Source of the DNA: Lindgomyces ingoldianus
Lineage: Eukaryota; Ascomycota; Dothideomycetes; Pleosporales; Lindgomycetaceae
Direction of reading: 5' to 3'
Length of the DNA: 64,000 nucleotides
Assembly (NCBI RefSeq): GCF_010093535.1
Contig: NW_022985219.1
Coordinates: forward strand, 116,167 to 180,166
Position numbers and translations under genes: made by a program. Positions 55,297 to 64,000 of the stretch are shown piece after piece (the stretch's first letter is position 1; each line of letters opens with the position of its first letter). The notes under the pieces were generated by a model. The model saw only the letters and a program-made list of their open reading frames with translations. It did not search any database and was not told the origin of the DNA.

Positions 55297-58200
55297 ATAA
55301 GAAAAATAAGTGCATATAATAAAAAAATAAAAGAAATAGGCTTTATATAAAGGTGTTATTAGTCTAGTTAGTCTAGGGCATCTTTGCGCACAGGGTCTAG
55401 CTAGTCCACAGATGCTTCTATCTAGACAGAGAGGCAGTTAGTTAAGACTAATAATTAAAGAGCCTAGTTTAGTGTTTTTTTTATATATGCATTTACTAAG
55501 TTATTTTTACTATTAATTTACTTTATTTTAGTAATTTCCCTTTTCTTGTATAATTTATAAAGTAATATAATGTTAATTATAAGTTACTTTTTACTAGTAG
55601 TGCCTAGCTTAATAAGGTAATTATATAAAGACTTTAAATTTATGTAGATTACTACTAAAATTAGTAGTAGTTTAAGTGTTTATATAATTTACTATAAAGT
55701 TATACTAAAAGTAATTACATTATTAAACTTTCTAACTATTTTATATAGTTTGCTAGTAAGAACACTTCTAGTTACTTTTTTACATTTAGTAAAATTCTAG
55801 TGTATAATGTTACTTAGTATTTTAAAGTAGTTACTTTACTTTATATAGTTCTTATTACTTAATATAATTAAGAATCTTAGCTATAAGCTAAGGTTCTTAT
55901 TATTAGTAAATAATCTATCTATAAAGATAAACAGCTTTACATAATTAAGCTGTAATAGTAAAAAGGTAAGACTACACTTACTATTATTTATCTACTATTA
56001 GATTTATATGTTAAGTGTGTTAATATTATTATATAAAGAGTCTATAGTTTGTGCAGTAATAAATAAGTTAAATGCTGCCTCTAGTTAACATATAAATGTA
56101 ATATATGCTCTTTTTACATATTACTTAATATATTATTATGCAGCATTTTTATTTTCTAGGTTAATTATATAAAAGTAGCTTACTTGTCTTTTTTAAGTAA
56201 GAACTACTATGTTGTGTGTAAGCTTAATCCTTCTGCTGTTAAACTTAATAGGCTGCTTCTCTGCTAAAATAGTTTTACCTTTTATATAGAACTTTACCTT
56301 TTACAGTTTCTTTTCTTCTCTTTGCGTAAAATTTTTTATTATAATGCTTAAAGTGTTATTTGTCTATAAGCTAGTAATACTAAAAGTGTGCTCTCTTTTA
56401 TTAGTAATTAAAAGGTAGAGGTTATATAAAAAGATATGCATGCGCAGCTTTTTTTTATAGTAGTTATAGTATGTCTTAAACTAATACAGTCCTAATTTAG
56501 CAGCTCTATATAAGGGTTATACAACCTAGAGTATTATATTTAGTAAAAAGCTCTAGTGTATCTCCTTTAGTAGCTTTGTGTACAGCGTGCGCATAAGCTT
56601 ATTTATTAATTAGATGTATGCTTATATAATATTACATAGTTTAAAATGCATTCTGTATATAGCTTTTAGGCTTACTTTTATAGCTAAAAGTAGTCTCTAG
56701 CTTATCCTCTAAATAGTTAGTAACTAGGTAAGAATTTCTCTCTTCTCTTTGTCTAAGTAGCTAGTAAACACTAGGCAGGATTTTTTATATAGTTAAGTTA
56801 TTTTACCTTTTACTTTTTATATAAGGTAAAGGTTAAAAATCTAACCTTTATACCTTATTAAGTTATACACTATAACTTTAAAAGTGCTATTAGTAATTAA
56901 AGTGTCTATCTCTATATAGTCTAATTTCTTAAATAGTTTTTTAAGTGTAGTAATTATACTATCTATACAGAGCTTAATAGATAAGGCCTAATTATTTTTT
57001 TTTTTAGGTTAGAAATACCTAGTCTAGACTTTATGCAGGTTTTCTTTGCCTTTTACTTCTTCTAGTATCTATATCTTCCCTTTGCACTAGTGCAGCATTG
57101 CTATTCTAAGGGGCTTAGTCTATAGTAGGCTCTAGTTCTGCCTCTATAATATTTTTATAAGGCTGTCCTCTTTTTCTTTTCTTTAGGGGATCTTTTTATA
57201 TAGAGATTAGTTTATCTAGGTTATTTATTATAAGTAGGTTGTTTTCTTTCTTTTTTTTATAGTATAGTTTAACCTGCGTATATTAAAGCTTTAGTAGGCT
57301 ATTTTTTTTTAATAATAATATCTCTCTCTTTAATGCTCTTAATTTTGTATAGGCTAGTCTAGCCTTTCTTCTCTTTCTATGCTATAATCTTTAAGCTAAG
57401 GGGGAAGTTAAGAACTTTATGCGTTATAAGGCTATTATAAGTATTAATTATATAATTAATGTTTACTTTTACATAGTTCTTTTAAAGTATCTTTATTACT
57501 TTTTATACAGCGCTTACTTGTGCAATAATGTCTAGTAATAGCAGAGAGTTTAGGTTAATTCTTAAGTATGCTCTAAAGACTAGCAGTGTAGGTACTAGAC
57601 TATGCAGGCTAGCTGTGTTATTTAGAGCCTTAACTGCTATTTGCAGGATAGCCTTATTATCTATACAGTTACCTAGCTTAGTCTTTAGGATGTTAAACAC
57701 TTGTTAGAGAGGTGCATGTACACGCTTAACCTTTCTAACTACTTAATGTGCTTTTATAGGCATCTGCCTACATGTAGCTTTTATAATCTTTGCATAAGCT
57801 TAAAAATTCTCTAAAGTAAAGTTTATACTAAAGTTATACATAATGTAGTCTAGGGGTCCTTAATAAGTGTTAATTTAGCATTTGCATAGTGCATCCTAGG
57901 TATCTTGTGCAGACATAGATTTTAGGAATGTAGCAGCCTAAAATAATATGTTTATATTAATAATATATAGGACATCTTTATTATTAATTTATATAACATT
58001 AATAATAACTTTATAGTTAAAGTAAGTATTATCCTTAATTATAAACTTAAATCTTTATAAGGCCTAGTTATATAATTAGCAGAGGTAGCAGAACTTCTTA
58101 ATCTCTTCTAGCACTGCAGCATTAATGTTGTAGCTAGCGCTAGTTAGCATCTTCTAGAGTCTCTCTGTGCAGGGGTGTCTAAATTAGCAGTAGAGGCAGT

Positions 58201-58375
58201 AGAGTTTTAATTTAGTAAAAAAAGATATAAATTTTTTTTTACTAATATTAAAAAAAAGTGTCTTTATTTTTATATAATAAGTATAGTAGTTTTGTTTTTA
58301 TGTATAATAATATTTAAAACATTATTAAAGTATGCCCTAAGTTAATTAGCATCTGCTAGTAATAGCAGAAATAGT
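55297..58375 (-). mobile_element. Copia-like retroelement pol relic, copy 1 (RIP-mutated, gag missing)
   Basis: About 3.1 kb aligns end to end with 58917-62028 in the same orientation; differences are almost all transitions. The coding sense is minus. At 57503-57700 a residual frame has the tail of the integrase domain (KLGNCIDNKAILQIAVKAL, then VPTLLVFRAYLRI). Just upstream (57700-57880) the degraded integrase core is readable (GPLDYIMYNFSINFTLENF). Normally RT and RNase H would follow toward lower coordinates, but stops obscure them. The gag-containing part present in copy 2 right of 62028 is absent; copy 1 joins repeat X' instead. Confidence 0.75.
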
Positions 58376-58384
58376 GTTAATGTT

Positions 58385-58916
58385 GAATGGGCTCTGACAG
58401 CTAGCTGCTTATAGTATGAGCACTTAAGTAGCAAGAGTAAGAGTGGTGTACAGTGTGCACAGCGTACAAGGTAGGTAAGGTAAGGGCAACATGTTTCTAG
58501 TTCTATTACTCTTGTCTTTCCTCTATACAGAGGAAAAGGGGGATATCTAGATATTCGCGCACAGAGGTTCGCGCACAAGCATTATGTAACATAGATACGT
58601 GATCCTGCTTGTGCGCGATTGCTTATATCTAGGCCGCAACGCTGCTGCTGCGTACAGACACTAGCAACTTTTCTTTTTGTCTAAAGAGTTACCTTCTGTA
58701 CGTGTTACCTCCCTTCTGTCTGTGTAAGTCTATCTAATTATGTTCTGCCTTTACTCTACCCCTATTTATTAAGACTTGCCTTAGTAATGCTGTGCGTTAG
58801 GGTAGGCTAGTTGCGCTATGTAAATAGCTTTTTTTTTTTTTATTCTTTACTTTCTAAGCTCTGCTGTACAATCCCCTAGCTCTTTTCTCTTTTTGTACAG
58901 TGCTAGCAGTGACAGA
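58385..58916 (-). repeat. Repeat X', copy 2 (possible shared LTR between tandem retroelements)
   Basis: It corresponds to 53635-54345 with two internal segments missing. It starts near TGTTGAATGGGCTCTGACAG. Read on the minus strand, this leads into the pol relic of copy 1 like an LTR end plus primer-binding region (CTGTCAGAGCCCATTCAACA). The X-pol-X'-pol order suggests X' serves as 3' LTR of copy 2 and 5' LTR of copy 1. This assignment is inference. Confidence 0.55.
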
Positions 58917-61900
58917 TCCTTATAATAAGAAAAATAAGTGTGTACAATACAAAAAAAAAATAAAATAAAGGGAAATAGGCCTTATACAAAGGTGTTATTA
59001 GTCTAGTTAGTCTAAGGCATCTTTGCGCACAGAATCTAGCTAGTCTACAGATGCTTCTATCTAGACAGAGAGGCAGTTAGTTAGAACTAATAATTAAAAA
59101 GCCTAGTTTAGTGTTTTCTTTATACATACATCTACTAAGTTGTTTTTACTATTAATTTACTTAATCTTAGTAATTTCCCTCTTCTTATATAATTTATAAA
59201 GTAATATAATGTTAATTATAAGTTACTTTTTACTAGTAGTGCCTAGCTTAATAAGGTAATTATATAGAGACCTTAAATTTATGTAGATTACTACTAAGAT
59301 TAGTAGCAGTTTAAGCGTTTATATAATTTACTATAAAGTTGTACTAAAGGTAATTACATTATTAAACCCTCTAACTATTTTATATAGTTTGCTAGTAAGG
59401 ACACTTCTAGTTACTCTTTTACACTTAGTAGAATTCTAGTGTATAATGTTGCCTAGTATTTTAAAGTAGTTACTTTACTCTATATAGTCTTTATTACTTA
59501 ATATAATTAAAAATTCTAGCTATAAGCTAAGGTTTTTATTATTAGTAAATAATCTATTTATAAAGATAAACAGCTTTACATAATTAAGCTGTAATAGTAG
59601 AAAAGTAAGACTGTACTTACTATTATCTATCTACTATTAGATTTATACATTAAGTGTATTAATGTTATTATGCAAAGAGTCTATAGTTTATGTAGTAATA
59701 AATAAGTTAAATGCTACCTCTAGTTAACACACAGATGTAATGTATGCCTCTCTTACACATTACTTAACATATTATTGTGCAGCATCTTTATTCTCTAGGT
59801 TAATTATATAAAGGTAGCTTACTTATCTCTTCTAAGTAAAAACTACTATGTTATGTGTAAGTTTAATTCTTTTACTGTTAAACTTAATAAGCTGCTTCTT
59901 TACTAGAATAGTTTTACCTTTTATATAAAACTTTGCCTTTTATAGTTTTTTCTTTTCTCTTTGTGTAAAATTTTTTATTATAATGCTTAAAGTGTTGTTT
60001 GTCTATAAGCTAGTAATACTAAAAGTGTGCTCTTCTTTATTAGTAATTAAGAAGTAGGGGTTGTATAAAGAGATGTGCATACGCAGCTTTTTTTTATAGT
60101 AGTTATAGTATGTCTTAAACTAATACAGTCCTAATTTAGCAGCTTTATATAAAAGTTATATAACCTAGAGTATTATATTTAGTAGAAAGCTCTAGCGCAT
60201 CTTCTTTAGTAGCTTTATGTATAGTGTGCGCATAAGCTTATCTATTAATTAGATGTATACTTATGTAATATTACATAGTTTAAAATGTATTTTATACATA
60301 GCTTTTAAGCTTACTTTTATAGCTAAAAGTAGTCTTTAGCTTATCCTTTAGATAGTTAGTAACTAGGTAAGGATTTCTTTTTTCTTTTTATCTAAGTAGC
60401 TAGCAAACACTAGGCAGGATTTCTTATATAGTTAAGTTGTTTTACTTTTTACTTTTTATATAAAGTAAAGGTTAAAAATCTAACCTTTATGCTTTATTAA
60501 GTTATATGCTATAACCTTAAAAGTGCTGTTAGTAATTAAGGTGTCTATTGTTATGTAGTCTAATTTTTTAAATAGTTCTCTAGGTGTAGTAATTACACTG
60601 TCTATATAAAGCTTAATAGATAAGGCCTAATTATCCTTTTTCTTTTAGGTTAGAAATACTTAGTCTAGACTTTATGCAGGTTTTCTTTACTTTTTACTTC
60701 TTCTAGTATCTATATCTTCCCTTTGCACTAGTGCAGCATTGCTATCCTAAGGGGCTTAGTCTGTAGTAGGCTCTAGTTCTGCCTCTGTAACATTTTTATA
60801 GGGCTGTCCTCTCTTCCTCTTCTTTAGAAGATCCCTTTATATAGAGATTAGTTTATCTAGGTTATTTATTATAAGTAAGTTATTTTTTTCTTTTTCTTTA
60901 TAGTATAGTTTAACCTATGTATATTAAAGCTTTAGTAGGCTATTTTTCTTTTTAATAATAATGTTTCTCTCTTTAATGCTCTTAATTTTATATAGGCTAG
61001 TCTAGCTTTTCTTCTTCTTTTATGCTATAATTTTTAAGCTAAGGGGGAGGTTAAGAACTTTATGTGTTATAAAGCTATTATAAGTGTTAATTATATAATT
61101 AATGTTTACTTTTACATAGTTCTTTTAAAGTATCTTTATTACCTTTTATATAGCGCTTACTTATGTAATAATGTCTAGTAATAGTAGAAAGTCTAGGTTA
61201 ATTCTTAGGTATGCCCTAAAGACTAGCAGCGTAGGTACTAGACTGTGTAGGCTAGCTATGTTATTTAGAGCCTTAACTGCTATCTGCAGGATAGCTTTAT
61301 TATCTGTACAGTTACCTAGCTTAGTCTTTAGGATGTTAAACACTTGTTAGAGAGGTGTGTACGCGCGCTTAACTTTTCTAACTGCCTAATGTGCTTCTAC
61401 AGGCATCTGCCTGCATGTAGCTCTTATAATCTTTACATAAGCTTAAAAATCCTCTAAAGTAAAGTTTATACTAAGGTTATATATAATATAGTCTAAGGGT
61501 TCTTAATAAGTGTTAATCTAGCATTTGCATAGTGCATCCTAGGTATTTTATGTAGACATAGATTTTAGAAATGTAGCAGCCTAAAATAATGTGTCTACAT
61601 TAATAACATGTAAGACATCTTTATTATTAATTTATATAACATTAATAATAACTTTATAGTTAAAGTAAGTGTTATCTTTAATTATAAACTTAAATCTTTA
61701 CAAAGCCTAGTTATATAATTAGTAGAGGTAGTAGAACTTCTTAATCTCTTCTAGCACTGCAGCATTAATATTGTAGCTAGCGCTAGTTAGCATCTTCTAG
61801 AGTCTCTCTATGCAGGGGTGTCTAAATTAGTAGTAGAGGCAGTAGAGTTCTAATTTAGTAAAGAAAGACATAAATTCTTCTTTACTAATATTAAAAAAAA

Positions 61901-63840
61901 AGTGTCTCTATTTTTATATAATAAGTATAGTAGTTTTATCTTTACATATAATAATATTTAAAATGTTGTTAAAGTATGCTCTAAGTTAGTTAGCATCTGC
62001 TAGTAATAGCAGAAATAGTGTTAAAGTCTCTAGAATATAGTATGTAACTAGACTAATTAAGTTCTAGATTTGTATAGTACTAATTAATCCTTTTAGTGTC
62101 TAGCCTTTAAAGCTAATATTTATTTAGCTAGGTGTTTAATTAATTTCTATATATAGGTTCTTTTATATGTACGCTTTAAGTTAGGACTTACTAACAGTAA
62201 AAATCTTTACTGCGCCTATGTCCTATAGTTTGCCTTAGTATACTATATAGTATTAGTTATTAAGAATAAACTGCTTAGCATATTCTTTAGGTTTAATGCT
62301 GTAGATGTCCTTTTCTGTTGCATAGTGTAGATAGGCAGTAGAGGTAAGGTAGTTAACAGCTTTCTTAGCATCTTTACCCTTTTATTTTATTTTTTCTATA
62401 TTATGTAAATTATTTTCTTCCTTAAAGTAACCTTTAAAGTTTTAGATGTATAAGGTAATAGCTTTATATAATAAAGTCTTATTATAGAAATCTTTATATA
62501 AGGCAACATACTAGTTCTTTGCTTATGTATAGTTATTATAAAAGTAGTTTAATAACTAACATTCTTTTTTATAGCAAACAAAGCACTTCTTTGTCTGCGT
62601 GTAGTTGTCTCTAGATTATAGCCTAAACCTAAATAAAGATCTTCTATGTTATCCTCTTCTACGCAGAGAGAAGCTTCCTTCTTGTTATGCAGACTCTTAT
62701 TATGCAGAGTTATATTAGCAGTCTATGTAGTATACATTAGGCAGTTTCTAGAGGTATTAGTTTACCCTTTAGTTTATAGTAACTTAGAGTAATGCCTATA
62801 AGTTACTAAATAAGGCTTTGCATAAAAGCTTAATAGTAAACATAGCATATTCTAGTTCTAGTTATCCTTAACAGGCTTGTATAACAGCAGTGTGCAGTAG
62901 AACATCCTTTTAGAATTTTGTTCTTAGTGCTCTTTATGTAAGCATAAGCTTGTTAATTATTGTTTTAAAGACTTTATATAAACTTTTATTAAAGTTTTTT
63001 TATTAGTATTATGTAAAGGTTATTATTGTCTAGTCTATCTAGTACTAGCTATAGTTTACATTAGTGTTAAAGTAACTACTTAAAGTGTTGTACAAATACT
63101 TCTAGTTATGTCTAGGGCCTATGTTGTGCATATAGTACATATTTGCCTAACCTTCTAAGATGTCTAGAAAGATGTCTGTGTACTAAGTTTTTTAAATATC
63201 TAGCTATTAACATAAATTAATAAAGATCCTTATTTTATTTATAAAGATGTTATATAGTTAACTTATATAGTTATTATTTTTTTTTTATGCTTTTTAGAAT
63301 TATATAATCTTGTCTGCTAGGAGTTTTTCTTTAGTAGTTTCCCTCTAGGGTGGAAGTTCATACAGGTTGTGATGTAGTATGGATTGTGCAGGTGGTATCA
63401 GTGGTGCATACACTACTGCAGGCGGTGGTGTGTACGATTAAGGGTGTGGAGCAGGCGTTAGGTAGGGTGGCATGTATTGTTTATACAGTGATTAGTGTAG
63501 TGCTAGCTAAGGTGTAGGAGCAGGTGATGCTAGTATGTTTAGTGTTAATAGCAGCATTATGTTTAGTCTGCTTCTGTGCAGAGCCTTATACAGTAATAGG
63601 GGTTGCGTACAAAGCCTTTTTAGTGCAATTGCCTTCTCTTGTGCTATATTATACAGCTTCTAGGCTTAGGTACCTTTAGTGCCTAGCTGTAGTGTAATTC
63701 TCTTGTCCTTTAGCACTTATATAAGCTCTCTTTTAAACGCGTAGCTAAGTGCTAAGAAGTCTTATAGTGTCTATCCTTTAAAATCCTTTATGTACGCACT
63801 TAGAAAGGTAGCACCCTTCTAAGTTATTATGTGTAGATTT
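58917..63840 (-). mobile_element. Copia-like retroelement, copy 2, with gag and pol relics (RIP-mutated)
   Basis: 58917-62028 repeats copy 1 of pol; the integrase tail is at 61161-61343. Further upstream in the minus sense, around 62540-62600, a gag zinc-knuckle-like motif is readable (KCFVCYKKECW). Around 63340-63500 there is a Pro/Tyr-rich segment (PPAVVYAPLIPPAQ), as in the front of fungal copia-like Gag proteins. Everything is broken by stops and is AT-rich, so the element is dead. The right boundary is set where GC-rich sequence begins; a 5' LTR was not identified. Confidence 0.7.
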
Positions 63841-64000
63841 GTCACAGTTATGTTACAGCTATCCAACCCCTGAGTACCCTAAGGGCTTGGCACGGGGTAT
63901 ATAGGCTCCTCGGCCTCCGTACCTCTGCCTCCGACCCTAAGGTTTACTCTCGTTACCCCCCCTATCCTGCATTCCCTCTCTGTGACCTGTGTTTCCTGCT
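63841..64000. mobile_element. GC-rich LTR-like sequence running off the window edge
   Basis: The composition changes abruptly from AT-rich to GC-rich near 63850 (TGTTACAGCTATCC...). It has a TATATAGG box at about 63898 and CTCCGACCCT/CCTCGGCCTCCG units reminiscent of the GC-rich solo LTR at 54.7 kb, though not the same sequence. It is probably the left end of another non-RIPed LTR element. Only one end is visible, so no target duplication can be checked. Confidence 0.4.

Overview
The window looks like nuclear DNA of a filamentous ascomycete (Pezizomycotina; a leotiomycete-like fungus is my guess). Protein genes carry short GT-AG introns of about 45-90 bp with CTAAC or CTGAC branch points. The families are typical of such fungi: a Zn2Cys6 regulator, GH7 cellulase, AA9 LPMO, cytochrome P450s, MFS permeases and STAND-type N-termini. 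GC-balanced gene DNA alternates with AT-saturated blocks full of stop codons whose repeat copies differ almost only by transitions. That pattern is typical of RIP (repeat-induced point mutation).

Layout. 1-4.7 kb: the 3' end of an unknown gene and a chromodomain protein gene. 4.7-12 kb: a Zn2Cys6 regulator (-) and, divergently across a 3.1 kb gap, a secreted GH7 cellobiohydrolase (+). 12.9-16 kb: a RIP-degraded hAT transposon with matching ends and an 8-bp target duplication. 17-21 kb: a STAND-like N-terminal domain fused directly to a long TPR array. 22-26.5 kb: old repeat debris and a 642-bp TIR element with its own 8-bp duplication. 27-35 kb: an AA9 LPMO, a dead P450, an intact P450 and a sugar permease. 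36.9-39 kb: a phosphate permease. 39.9-50 kb: a 719-aa protein with a STAND-like N-terminus, an AAA ATPase, a dead DUF7708/STAND gene, a DUF2293-like fragment and an F-box-like protein. 50-64 kb: an AT-rich transposon block with a Fot1/pogo-like element, two tandem RIP-altered copia-like retroelements on the minus strand, and a young GC-rich solo LTR with a 5-bp duplication.

Function. The cellobiohydrolase and LPMO would act together outside the cell on crystalline cellulose. The sugar permease could import released sugars or related compounds, and the Zn2Cys6 factor is a plausible but unproven local regulator. The P450 pair (one dead, one intact) suggests a decaying oxidative-metabolism locus. 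Several genes or relics carry domains seen in fungal NLR/STAND proteins. No single unmistakably new system was found. The best leads are the NOD-less STAND-TPR protein, the AA9 with an altered active-site residue and a weak splice donor, and three DNA transposons and one solo LTR defined to the base.
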